A program made the translations under genes and the position numbers. Below, in pieces: positions 7,467 to 15,519 of a stretch of 15,564 bases of DNA. Location: positions 37,415-52,978 of the forward strand of contig DHQI01000091.1 of the NCBI GenBank assembly GCA_002408065.1, in the 5' to 3' direction. The notes under the pieces are model-generated. The model did no database searches. It was not told the DNA's origin and saw only the letters and a list, made by a program, of their open reading frames with translations. Each line of letters starts with the position of its first letter. Positions within the stretch are counted from its first letter, which is position 1. Source of the stretch: Bacteroidales bacterium UBA5342. GTDB lineage: Bacteria > Bacteroidota > Bacteroidia > Bacteroidales > UBA5342.

Positions 7467-8597
7467 CTATAACCTCTGACTCACCCGTGGCAACATCTGA
7501 TTGCGCCACTGGGCAAAATCACCGAAAATAATATGCTTACGCGCTTCGCCTACCAACCACAAATAGAACGATAGATTATGGATAGAGGCAATTTGCATCC
7601 CTAGATACTCATGACTGACAAAAAGATGACGCAGGTAGGCTTTACTGTAAAAACCATCCACCCAGCTATCACTATCAGGATCTACGGGGCTAAAGTCATC
7701 AGCCCATTTTTTGTTCTTTATATTAATAATACCCTCGCGGGTAAAGAGCATCCCGTTGCGGCCATTGCGGGTAGGCATCACACAGTCGAACATATCTACC
7801 CCTCGCGAAATATTCTCCAGAATATTGGCCGGCGTCCCCACTCCCATGAGGTAACGAGGCTTGTCTTGCGGCAATATTTCATTGACCACTTCCACCATTT
7901 CGTACATCACCTCGGCAGGTTCGCCCACAGCCAATCCACCGATAGCATTACCTTCCATCCCATAAGAAGCTATCTCGTGAGCACTACGCTGGCGCAAATC
8001 CTTAAATCCTGCACCTTGAACTATCGGAAACAGCGTCTGCGAATAGCCGTATTTTCCTTCTGTTTTGCGAAAATGCTCTACCCCACGTTTTAACCAACGG
8101 TGTGTCATTTCCATACTCTTTTGAGCATACTGATGATCACAATCGCCTGGGGCACATTCGTCCAGTACCATCATAATATCAGCGCCGATGATGCGTTGTG
8201 TTTCCACCACATTTTCAGGCGTAAACAAATGCTTACTACCATCTATGTGTGAACGAAAAAGTGCCCCCTCCTCGGTCAACTTACGTGTGTCAGAAAGAGA
8301 AAACACCTGAAAACCACCGCTATCGGTTAGTATGGGCTTATCCCAACCGTTAAATTTGTGCAATCCTCCAGCTTTTTCCAGTATTTCAAGACCCGGACGC
8401 AAATACAAATGATAGGTATTGCCTAGTATAATCTGCGCCTTAATATCCTCAACCAACTCACGCTGGTGCACTGCTTTAACAGAAGCCACAGTGCCCACGG
8501 GCATAAAGATAGGCGTCTCAATCTGTCCGTGATCAGTGGTAATAACACCGGCACGGGCACTCGATTTAGGGTCGGTATGTTGTAATTCGAATTCCAT
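7467..8597 (-). CDS. tgt: Queuine tRNA-ribosyltransferase lacking the zinc cysteines
   Basis: Exchanges guanine 34 of GUN-anticodon tRNAs for a queuosine base (preQ1 in most bacteria), in the cytoplasm. The 376-residue length is normal. Seen: DSGGFQ (Asp92-Gln97), DEC (146-148), GGLAVGE (220-226), and FDCVMPTRNGR with Asp271 as the expected nucleophile and Arg277/Arg280 for tRNA. The usual CxCxxC zinc ligands are replaced by Ser309, Ser311 and Asp314, while the fourth ligand His340 remains at the correct distance (31 residues from the first position). VQGG also reads VQGA at Gln194-Ala196. Everything else is intact, so an active enzyme with a zinc-free C-terminal fold is likely, probably a lineage trait. 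ATG at 8597 gives the family's usual N-terminus. It lies 107 bp after the antiporter gene. Confidence 0.93.
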   Translation of the reverse strand: MEFELQHTDPKSSARAGVITTDHGQIETPIFMPVGTVASVKAVHQRELVEDIKAQIILGNTYHLYLRPGLEILEKAGGLHKFNGWDKPILTDSGGFQVFSLSDTRKLTEEGALFRSHIDGSKHLFTPENVVETQRIIGADIMMVLDECAPGDCDHQYAQKSMEMTHRWLKRGVEHFRKTEGKYGYSQTLFPIVQGAGFKDLRQRSAHEIASYGMEGNAIGGLAVGEPAEVMYEMVEVVNEILPQDKPRYLMGVGTPANILENISRGVDMFDCVMPTRNGRNGMLFTREGIINIKNKKWADDFSPVDPDSDSWVDGFYSKAYLRHLFVSHEYLGMQIASIHNLSFYLWLVGEARKHIIFGDFAQWRNQMLPRVSQRL

Positions 8598-8610
8598 TTG
8601 TTTCTGTGTT

Positions 8611-8696
8611 TATAGACGGACGACCAAAGACGGATGACAAAACCCAATGTCTACTGTCTTTTGTCTGAAGTCTTAAAGTCTAATGTCTTTTAATCT
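8611..8696. repeat. Twelve-unit heptad array with two opposed halves, before tgt
   Basis: On the minus strand, seven units begin AGAC (the first reads AGAT), one spacer unit follows, and four units begin GTC. Nine consecutive units, 8673 down to 8611, keep an exact 7-base phase; the earlier ones include two 8-base units. The last four bases of each unit vary freely. The two halves are opposed in orientation, since GTCT is the complement of AGAC. GACAAAA (8636-8642) and TTTTGTC (8659-8665) are perfectly complementary with a 16-base loop. The array fills most of the 8598-8704 spacer between the antiporter and tgt. Confidence 0.75.
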
Positions 8697-8704
8697 GAGC
8701 CTTT

Positions 8705-9928
8705 CTAAATCGTTTCATCAATACTATCCAGAGCCTCTTCACTGTACCCATTCAATAGCTTTTTAACAATCCAGATAAAGAAAACTGTAAGCACAAGGTT
8801 AAAGCATAAAGACAAAACAGCCACAGTCACGACCATACCACTAATGCCATGCGAGATAGATATAATCAGAACGCCGGCCCCAACCTCTCCGCGAGGAAAC
8901 ATGGATACGGAAACAGCCAATCGTTGATGAAAATTGGCTTCTTTACGGTACATCAATGCAGGGAACATTTTTCCTAAATTGCTCAAAAGAGTAATAAACA
9001 AAACGTGTAACAAAACAAGGCTCCAGTCCAGCAGCTCTTCACCCGGTTCCAAATGACCGTCCAGATTAAGGCCATCAATCTCCGGCATTGACAAACCCAC
9101 AAAAAGCATAAATATGGCTGATACAGCAAAAGCCATACGTGATTCTGAAGGCAAATGCAACACATCTGTTAATTTTCCTTTTTTATCTTTTACTTGATTG
9201 AAACCATGCGAAATTGCTACACCAAGCACAAAAGCCGGTAATAAGACCTCAATGTGAATAGGCACATTCTCATCGATCATAGAGCTGGCATGGTGAACAA
9301 ACAAAGAAACAAAAGTAATAACGGCCGAATAAAACAGCACATTTTTCCAACGAATAGAAGCATTGATATTATGCAAGTATTTCCACCCGAACCACAACAA
9401 AACAACCATAAGCACTACACTGACAAACATTTGCCATTTCACACCTATCACCAGCATCTGCAATGGCACCATCAACAGTATGGTATCCAGATCATCGAAA
9501 ATAGCTAATATACGGGTTTTGCTAAAGGTCCAGGTCTTACTTAAGCCGGCAGCTGCCAGCATCGAAAACAACACGCCGGCAGAAGTTGGCGCCGCAAAAC
9601 GTGCTATCAATAAGGAATTAACAACCCCATTTCCTGTAGTACCATCATGCGACATCGGAAAGGCAAAAAAGAAATAAACCGCAATAAAAATCCAGGGAAA
9701 AGTAGCTGAAGTAAATGCAACACCATAGTCCCGAGCATATTGCTTCAGATTATTCTTGTCAATATTAAACTCATAGCCTACGTGGATCATTATAAACCCC
9801 AGAGCGAGCATTGTTCCTGCGGTTACTATCTCATCAATCAGATGAGTATCTTCGACTAATAGGGGTATATACTGAGACAAAACAAGCCCTCCCATCAGGA
9901 AGAGCGTGAGGTATACAACTTTTTTCAT
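8705..9928 (-). CDS. Cation:proton antiporter (CPA superfamily, Na+/H+ type)
   Basis: Inner-membrane antiporter of 407 residues, close to the length of a CPA membrane domain without a cytosolic regulatory part. About 11-12 hydrophobic segments span 5-390. Seen: FAAPTSAGVL (111-120), in the position of the unwound core helix; IFDDLDT (143-149), whose Asp145-Asp146 pair corresponds to the ion-binding acids of electrogenic Na+/H+ antiporters; and PRGEVGAG (345-352), the conserved Arg-Gly-Glu of the family. No TrkA-type nucleotide-binding domain follows. Exchange of Na+ or K+ for H+ is inferred from the family, and the ion is not certain. It starts 40 bp past the ruvB stop and may have its own promoter overlapping that stop. 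Confidence 0.82.
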   Translation of the reverse strand: MKKVVYLTLFLMGGLVLSQYIPLLVEDTHLIDEIVTAGTMLALGFIMIHVGYEFNIDKNNLKQYARDYGVAFTSATFPWIFIAVYFFFAFPMSHDGTTGNGVVNSLLIARFAAPTSAGVLFSMLAAAGLSKTWTFSKTRILAIFDDLDTILLMVPLQMLVIGVKWQMFVSVVLMVVLLWFGWKYLHNINASIRWKNVLFYSAVITFVSLFVHHASSMIDENVPIHIEVLLPAFVLGVAISHGFNQVKDKKGKLTDVLHLPSESRMAFAVSAIFMLFVGLSMPEIDGLNLDGHLEPGEELLDWSLVLLHVLFITLLSNLGKMFPALMYRKEANFHQRLAVSVSMFPRGEVGAGVLIISISHGISGMVVTVAVLSLCFNLVLTVFFIWIVKKLLNGYSEEALDSIDETI

Positions 9929-9963
9929 ACGACTAATAAACGTAATTTAATATTAAAAGTTTG

Positions 9964-9971
9964 CAAAACTA
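9964..9971 (-). promoter_or_regulatory. Possible -7 box of the antiporter gene, overlapping the ruvB stop
   Basis: The minus strand reads TAGTTTTG, an exact TAnnTTTG match 35 bases before the antiporter ATG. Its first three bases are the ruvB stop codon TAG. No clear TTG is seen 19-21 bases upstream, inside the ruvB coding end, so confidence is limited. Confidence 0.35.
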
Positions 9972-10991
9972 CAGAAAAAATTCTCCCTGGCGGGATATTC
10001 TGCTCTTGCCAAAATGGTCGTAAGCCATATCCGTGACTTCACGGCCTCGGGGTGTGCGTTTTATGAATCCTTCTTTTATCAAAAAAGGTTCATATACTTC
10101 CTCAATGGTACCACTATCCTCGCCCACAGCTGTAGCGATAGTGGTAATACCTACAGGACCTCCACTGAACTTATCCATAATGGTCAGCAAGATACGGTTA
10201 TCCATTTCGTCCAATCCGTGTTGGTCTATGTTAAGTGCTTCAAGCGCAAATTGAGTGATAGCCAAATCAATATCACCATTGCCTTTTACCTGAGCAAAAT
10301 CGCGCACGCGGCGCAGTAAGGCATTCAGGATACGCGGCGTACCACGGCTGCGCGAAGCGATCTCTCCGGCAGCATCATCGTCGATATATACATTCAGGAT
10401 ACGAGCCGAACGCTTAACAATGGCCGTCAGCACATCCACATCGTAATATTCGAGATGGCAATTTATACCAAAACGTGCGCGCAAAGGACTGGTCAACAAA
10501 CCGGAGCGTGTAGTAGCCCCTATCAGGGTGAAGGGGTTAAGATCTATCTGAATAGAACGGGCACTGGGCCCTTTGTCAATCATTATATCAATGCGAAAAT
10601 CCTCCATTGCCGAGTAGAGATATTCCTCTACTACCGGGCTCAAACGGTGGATTTCGTCAATAAAGAGGACGTCATTTTCTTCCAGCGAAGTCAGAATACC
10701 GGCCAAATCACCGGGTTTATCGAGTACCGGACCGGAGGTCAGCTTAAAGCCCACACCTAACTCGTTGGCTATAATGTTTGAAAGCGTAGTTTTCCCCAAT
10801 CCCGGAGGACCATGTAGTAAGCTATGATCCAGAGCATCACCACGCATCTTGGCTGCCGTCACAAACACTTTCAGGTTTTCAACAATCTTATACTGACCGC
10901 TAAAATCCTCAAAGACCAAAGGACGCAACTTATTCTCAATCTCCTCCTCCGACTGCTGACGCGACAAATCTCTGATATCGATATCTTCCAT
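9969..10991 (-). CDS. ruvB: Holliday junction branch migration ATPase RuvB
   Basis: Hexameric AAA+ motor that, with RuvA and RuvC, drives branch migration of Holliday junctions. Length is 340 residues, normal for the family. Seen: Walker A GPPGLGKT (61-68), Walker B with DEIH (112-115), GATTRSG (158-164) followed by the arginine-rich SPLRARFG (168-175), the sensor-2 region RSRGTPRILN (214-223), and the C-terminal winged helix (about 258-340) with RTPRGREVT. The frame stays open upstream to a TTG at 11012, but those seven codons lie in the TTCAAAA array. ATG 10991 gives the standard start (MEDIDIRDLS) and is chosen. ruvA and ruvC are not next to it. Confidence 0.96.
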   Translation of the reverse strand: MEDIDIRDLSRQQSEEEIENKLRPLVFEDFSGQYKIVENLKVFVTAAKMRGDALDHSLLHGPPGLGKTTLSNIIANELGVGFKLTSGPVLDKPGDLAGILTSLEENDVLFIDEIHRLSPVVEEYLYSAMEDFRIDIMIDKGPSARSIQIDLNPFTLIGATTRSGLLTSPLRARFGINCHLEYYDVDVLTAIVKRSARILNVYIDDDAAGEIASRSRGTPRILNALLRRVRDFAQVKGNGDIDLAITQFALEALNIDQHGLDEMDNRILLTIMDKFSGGPVGITTIATAVGEDSGTIEEVYEPFLIKEGFIKRTPRGREVTDMAYDHFGKSRISRQGEFFL

Positions 10992-11000
10992 AGAAATAAT

Positions 11001-11028
11001 TTCAAAATTCAAAATTCAAAATTCAAAA
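11001..11028. repeat. Four perfect TTCAAAA heptads upstream of ruvB
   Basis: Four identical 7-base units in tandem, starting 10 bases before the ruvB ATG. A reversed copy of the word, GAATTTGAA (11042-11050), lies 13 bases beyond; it pairs with TTCAAAATTC if one base is bulged. The last unit and its flank also spell TAATTTTG on the minus strand (11031-11024), a formal match to TAnnTTTG. The array covers the ruvB leader and most of the 71-bp spacer. Confidence 0.8.
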
Positions 11029-11062
11029 TTAAGCCAATCCTGAATTTGAAATCTTAAACCTA

Positions 11063-11782
11063 TTAATACTGTCCTAAACTTTTAGCGATTTTGCTCACAT
11101 TCGCATTACTGTTTGGGTCTATCGCTGTGCCTTGGGTCTTAGCACGTAGCATGTCTTTGCGCAAAGCAATAAAAGCAGCATTGACCTCATCCATTTGTTT
11201 TTGCTTAATGGCCAACTGTCGCTCCAGCTCCTTCTCTTTCAGACGACTGGCTTCCTGAGCTTTTTTCATATCTTGGATTTCCTGCTTCCGGGCGCTCATA
11301 TCGGTAGTATACTTTTCTTTTTCCTGATCAAGCGAGGTCTGAATATTATCAGCCTTTTGGCGTTCGAGCTTAAGCGCATAGTTAAGACTTAGCGTATCTT
11401 GTCGTAGCTTCACCAGCTCTTTATTCATACGTACCATCTGATAACTGGCCTGTTCTTTTTCGCTCTGCGTGGTCTTATACATATCCTTAGTATCAGCAAG
11501 TGTAGCAGTAATCTCGTCAAAACCACTTTGCAATTCTTTCAATTGAATCTCTAAAACAGCAATCTGATCATTTTTTTCTGCATCGCTTAGCATCAAATCC
11601 TGCTTGGTTGTTTCAAAATCAGCTTCTCCGGAAGTCAGCTGTGAATTCAAATCATCCGTTACTGTTACGAGAGAATCGGTCTGTGCCATATAATCGGATT
11701 CCATAGCCAAAAACTTTTTTTTCGACACACAAGACGACATTAGCACCAAAATTGCAAGAGGAATAAATAATTTCGTTTTCAT
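11063..11782 (-). CDS. Coiled-coil lipoprotein of unknown function
   Basis: A 239-residue predicted lipoprotein. Seen: a hydrophobic leader with a lipobox ending MSSC (Cys18), then VSKKKF and a long charged, Gln/Glu/Lys-rich stretch (about 24-215) with no proline and heptad spacing of Leu, Ile and Met, which indicates an extended coiled coil. The leader and SCVSKKKF start resemble the N-terminal part of Bacteroidota OmpA-family envelope proteins, but the peptidoglycan-binding OmpA domain that normally follows is absent: the protein ends shortly after the coil (ANVSKIAKSLGQY). The stop is clean, with no OmpA-like remnant after it. A periplasmic spacer or scaffold attached to the outer membrane is a reasonable inference. 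It is the first gene of the minus-strand run, 132 bp from the divergent gene. Confidence 0.72.
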   Translation of the reverse strand: MKTKLFIPLAILVLMSSCVSKKKFLAMESDYMAQTDSLVTVTDDLNSQLTSGEADFETTKQDLMLSDAEKNDQIAVLEIQLKELQSGFDEITATLADTKDMYKTTQSEKEQASYQMVRMNKELVKLRQDTLSLNYALKLERQKADNIQTSLDQEKEKYTTDMSARKQEIQDMKKAQEASRLKEKELERQLAIKQKQMDEVNAAFIALRKDMLRAKTQGTAIDPNSNANVSKIAKSLGQY

Positions 11783-11854
11783 ATTGTTCTACGTTAGTTT
11801 AACTAAAAGTGAATAAAGACATTTTACAAATCAAAATCCGAAACAAAATATGTT

Positions 11855-11862
11855 TACTTTTG
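11855..11862 (+). promoter_or_regulatory. Probable -7 box for the 11915 gene and possibly priA
   Basis: TACTTTTG matches TAnnTTTG exactly, 52 bases before the ATG at 11915, within the divergent spacer 11783-11914. A TTG element at the right distance upstream is not evident. Since priA follows after only 59 bp with no box of its own, it may depend on this promoter. Confidence 0.45.
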
Positions 11863-11914
11863 TGATGTAATGACTGCTTTTAGTAATTTTACACAAAAAT
11901 AAAAATTTAAACCA

Positions 11915-13018
11915 ATGACACGCTCTAATCTTAACAGAAATATCCTTTCGTTTTTCTTATTAACATTTATTTCCGTTTTCAGTCTTCAGGCCCAATCGTT
12001 CGACGGCAGAATCATCTCGTCGCAAGGGGGTGAACCAGTGCCCTTTGCCAACGTCATGGTAAAAGGAACTACCGTTGGCGTAGCCTCGGATATGGATGGT
12101 CTTTTTGCAATTACTATACCAAGCGAGCAAAAAAATGGCACACTTATCATATCGGCCGTAGGATTTACCAATAAAGAAATGCCTGTAGCTGAGCTAAAAA
12201 CGAACAAGGAAAATATCATCGTCATCAAGACTCAGGAATACAACATCGACGAGGTAGATGTGCAGGCAGAATCTAGAGTGCTGTACGGTGCTGTGAAGAA
12301 ATGCAGTCAAAACATTCCGGACAACTACATCAACGAGGCATATTCATGCAGTTTTGACTATACGAATAATGATAAAAAAGCTTCCGGCATTATTTCAGAC
12401 CTTACAGGCTACGAACGCACAAGTTTCCGGGAAACGTATAAAACCATCAGTTACCAATTCACCCCTAACGAAAACGGAGAAATCAACGCTCCCTATTTCC
12501 AAGGCAAAACTAACATGGAGGATTTACTTTCTTTCGACTTGGTGCGCACCGTAGGCAATGTGATTGATAAAGTAAACGTTTACGATTTTGAGCTATCATT
12601 AATACCTAACACCGACGAAAAAATATGGCTTATTCACTTTAAAGCTAAACACCCCAAACTATACAATACCGGCGAAGCACATATCACTGCTTACGAAGGC
12701 GAACTCTACATTATCAAAGAAAACTTTGCCATCACCAAAGCGGTATTGCGCGGCAAGGCCGACAAACGCTCGATACACGGCAAATCCATTGCTGTAGCTG
12801 AAGAATCAAGCCAGTTTATTTCCGATATTAGCTACGAAGCGGCGACAAGCTATACCCTTGATGACGGCAAATACCGCTTAGCCAAAGTTGAATTAACAGA
12901 AAACTACACCAGCCAGGGCAAACAGAAAAAAATGGTTGAATCATCTTTGGTCATAAACAAAAAGAAAAATGAATTTGTAAAGATTGAAGGGCGCGATTAT
13001 TTTGTAAAAAAATGGTAG
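11915..13018 (+). CDS. Secreted carboxypeptidase-regulatory-like domain protein
   Basis: A 367-residue exported protein. Seen: a signal peptide (about 1-27, SLQAQ) and a carboxypeptidase D regulatory-like beta domain (about 29-108), with the family pattern GRIISSQGGEPVPFANV, GTTVGVASDMDGLF and a late SAVGF. It continues with YNIDEVDVQAE, as in many Bacteroidota surface proteins, then a C-terminal region (about 120-367) that I cannot name, rich in alternating beta-type residues. There is no TonB plug, beta-barrel or T9SS sorting signal, so it is not a SusC receptor; a periplasmic or membrane-associated location is inferred. It ends 59 bp before priA on the same strand, and co-transcription is plausible. 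Function unknown. Confidence 0.75.
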   Translation: MTRSNLNRNILSFFLLTFISVFSLQAQSFDGRIISSQGGEPVPFANVMVKGTTVGVASDMDGLFAITIPSEQKNGTLIISAVGFTNKEMPVAELKTNKENIIVIKTQEYNIDEVDVQAESRVLYGAVKKCSQNIPDNYINEAYSCSFDYTNNDKKASGIISDLTGYERTSFRETYKTISYQFTPNENGEINAPYFQGKTNMEDLLSFDLVRTVGNVIDKVNVYDFELSLIPNTDEKIWLIHFKAKHPKLYNTGEAHITAYEGELYIIKENFAITKAVLRGKADKRSIHGKSIAVAEESSQFISDISYEAATSYTLDDGKYRLAKVELTENYTSQGKQKKMVESSLVINKKKNEFVKIEGRDYFVKKW

Positions 13019-13077
13019 TAAAAATGTCCAAAATCATTTTATTTTGACACCTGTAAAAAACACGCCACAAGAAGATA

Positions 13078-15519
13078 TTGCGTTATCTATCCATCATATT
13101 GCCAGTGCCTTTGCGGCAAACATTCACCTATCACTTGGAAGATGATGAGGCAGAAATCTGTATTGGAAGCCGTGTGGTGGTCACCTTTGGTGGACAAAAA
13201 TATGTGACCGGTATCATTCAAGATATTAGCGCTACGCCTTTCAACGAAATTTCCACCCGCCCGGTAGAGAACATTCTCGACCAACAGCCTTTAGTTAGCG
13301 AAGTCCAGCTCAAATATTGGCAATGGATAGCTGATTATTACATGTGTAGCATTGGCGAAGTCATGAAGGCAGCACTCCCCTCTGGTTTGCTGATGGAAAA
13401 CAAAACCCAAGCCATTCTCAATCCCGATTTTGAAAGCACCGCCCCGCTCAAAGGTAATGAAGCCATGGTTTACAACCAACTAAGTAACGGCAAAGCAGAA
13501 GATATCGCAAAGTTGGCGAAATTGATTGGCGTAAAAAACATTGCCCCCATCCTCAAACGCTTAGTAGACAAAAACGCCCTTGTTCTCGAAGATAATGTAC
13601 ATCAGAAATACAAACCAAAGCTTAAAACATACTTTCATCTTTCGGCATACCTGACAAGAGACGAAACAGCTCTTGAAAAAACCTTTGAAGAACTCAGCCG
13701 AGCTAACAAACAACAACAAATGCTCAGCTATATCATCTCCGAATCAGAAGAAAACAAGGAAGATATCGACAAGAGTTTTTTCCTGAAAAAGTACGGTTTC
13801 TCGGCCTCTATCTACAATAGTTTACAAGAAAAAGGCTTCATCACAGAACGACAAAAAGAAATCAGTCGCTTAGATCCTGGAAAAGTAGCACTAAAAGCGA
13901 TCAGCCCCTTGTCCGAAGCACAGCAAAAAGCCCTTGACATCACTCGGGAAAGCTTCAAAAAACAAAAACCTGTATTACTGCATGGCGTTACGGCCAGTGG
14001 CAAGACAGAGGTCTATATCCACCTGATAAAAGAGCAGTTAGACAAAGGCAAACAAGTGCTTTTCCTCTTACCCGAGATAGCTATTACGGTAGATATGCTG
14101 CGCCGTCTGATGCAAATATTTGGTGACAGGATATCAGTTTACCACAGCCGCTATTCCGATGCCCAGCGGGTCGAAATATGGCAAAAATGCAACAAAGCAG
14201 AAGAAAGTCATATCGTTATAGGTGCTCGCAGTGCAGTATTTTTACCTTTCCGCAATCTTGGTTTAATAGTGGTGGATGAGGAACACGAAGATAGCTACAA
14301 GCAACAAGAGCCAGCACCACATTACCATGCCCGCGATGCGGCTGTTATGCTTGCACATCTATGCGGTGCCAACATCATTCTGGGATCGGCCACTCCATCT
14401 ATAGAATCGGCCTATAACGGACAGCGTAACAAATACACGGTGACACACCTGATGGAACGCTTCACCAAGGTCCCCTTGCCACAGATTATTCCCGTGGATA
14501 TGTCCGAAGCATATAAAAAAGGAAAAACCAAACATCATTTCTCCTTTGAGCTTATTGCCCAAATAAAAGAGGCACTCAAAAGCAAAGAACAAATCATACT
14601 GTTCCAGAACCGGCGTGGCTATTCGGGTTTTGTAGAATGTAAGGCTTGCGGTCACGTACCGCAATGTCCTAATTGCGATATCAGCCTAACTTATCATCAA
14701 TACCGGCGTAAGCTTTCCTGTCATTATTGCGGCCACGAAGAAGAGGTCCCGGATAAATGCCCGCAATGCAATTCTCCGGAATTTAACGACAAAGGGCTGG
14801 GCACCGAAAAAGTGGCGGAACATGCAGCAGAGCTATTCCCCACAGCCAAGATTCAACGATTTGACCAAGACAGCACCCGGGGCAAAGGGGATTTCGAACG
14901 CATCATCACACAATTTAATGAGGGGAAAACAGACATCCTTGTAGGTACACAGATGATAGCTAAAGGTTTAGACTTTGATAATGTAGGTCTGGTCGCCATC
15001 ATGAATGCCGATAACATGATGAACTTTCCGGATTTCAGAGCTCACGAAAAAGCTTACCAGCTCATGTCACAAGTTTCAGGACGCTCAGGCCGACGCAGCA
15101 AACAAGGCAAGGTCATATTGCAAAGCTACACACCGGATTATCATTTGATTAAAACGGTTATATCTTATGACTACAACGCCTTTTATACCCAACAAATAAC
15201 CGAACGCCAAGAATTTAACTACCCACCTTTTGTCCGACTTATCAGCATCACCGTGAAACACAAAGATTGGCAAACATCCCAATATGCAGCCAGAGTATTA
15301 GCGGATAAGCTACGGGAAAGATTTGGTCTTTTTGCTTTAGGACCAGAGGCCCCCTCTGTTGGTCGGGTAAAATTATTCTACCTACAAAAAATCATGCTGA
15401 AAGTAAGCCCTAAGTTCCCACTTTCCGCTGTTAAAGAATGGATTATCAACTTGTCAGATGCCATCACACAACATGAAAATTTTAAAGGAACGAAGATCGT
15501 TTTTGATGTGGATATATAG
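13078..15519 (+). CDS. priA: Primosomal replication restart helicase PriA, non-ATG start
   Basis: 3'-to-5' helicase that recognises stalled forks and reloads the replisome. Seen: N-terminal 3'-DNA-binding domain beginning ILPVPLRQTFTYHL, Walker A GVTASGKT (303-310, Lys309), DEEH (400-403), the aromatic-rich-loop region SYKQQEPAPHYHARDAA, eight zinc cysteines (521, 524, 530, 533, 548, 551, 561, 564) with the family spacing of 3-6-3-15-3-10-3, LVGTQMIAKGLDF, and motif VI QVSGRSGR (665-672). Length 813 is normal. The only plausible start is TTG 13078: an in-frame TAA lies at 13054, no ATG or GTG falls between, and the first in-frame ATG is about 88 codons later, inside the DNA-binding domain. 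ATA 13075 is a remote alternative. Confidence 0.95.
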   Translation: MRYLSIILPVPLRQTFTYHLEDDEAEICIGSRVVVTFGGQKYVTGIIQDISATPFNEISTRPVENILDQQPLVSEVQLKYWQWIADYYMCSIGEVMKAALPSGLLMENKTQAILNPDFESTAPLKGNEAMVYNQLSNGKAEDIAKLAKLIGVKNIAPILKRLVDKNALVLEDNVHQKYKPKLKTYFHLSAYLTRDETALEKTFEELSRANKQQQMLSYIISESEENKEDIDKSFFLKKYGFSASIYNSLQEKGFITERQKEISRLDPGKVALKAISPLSEAQQKALDITRESFKKQKPVLLHGVTASGKTEVYIHLIKEQLDKGKQVLFLLPEIAITVDMLRRLMQIFGDRISVYHSRYSDAQRVEIWQKCNKAEESHIVIGARSAVFLPFRNLGLIVVDEEHEDSYKQQEPAPHYHARDAAVMLAHLCGANIILGSATPSIESAYNGQRNKYTVTHLMERFTKVPLPQIIPVDMSEAYKKGKTKHHFSFELIAQIKEALKSKEQIILFQNRRGYSGFVECKACGHVPQCPNCDISLTYHQYRRKLSCHYCGHEEEVPDKCPQCNSPEFNDKGLGTEKVAEHAAELFPTAKIQRFDQDSTRGKGDFERIITQFNEGKTDILVGTQMIAKGLDFDNVGLVAIMNADNMMNFPDFRAHEKAYQLMSQVSGRSGRRSKQGKVILQSYTPDYHLIKTVISYDYNAFYTQQITERQEFNYPPFVRLISITVKHKDWQTSQYAARVLADKLRERFGLFALGPEAPSVGRVKLFYLQKIMLKVSPKFPLSAVKEWIINLSDAITQHENFKGTKIVFDVDI

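Noticed and set aside
7611..8093. Open frame of 160 codons opposite tgt
   Set aside because: Fully antisense to conserved tgt motifs, with no recognisable product or promoter.
10992..11012. Seven-codon N-terminal extension of RuvB from a TTG
   Set aside because: It is translated repeat sequence; the ATG at 10991 matches the normal RuvB N-terminus and length.
11001..11028. CRISPR-like array
   Set aside because: The units are 7 bases in direct tandem with no spacers, and no cas genes are near; the AddB-like nuclease at 1-1857 is not a Cas4.
11894..11901. Minus-strand TATTTTTG as promoter of the coiled-coil lipoprotein gene
   Set aside because: It lies in a run of A and T where such matches are expected by chance, over 110 bases from the start and without a TTG element at the right distance.
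11986..12228. Open frame of 80 codons opposite the carboxypeptidase-regulatory-like gene
   Set aside because: Antisense to a well-supported domain, with no independent evidence of coding.
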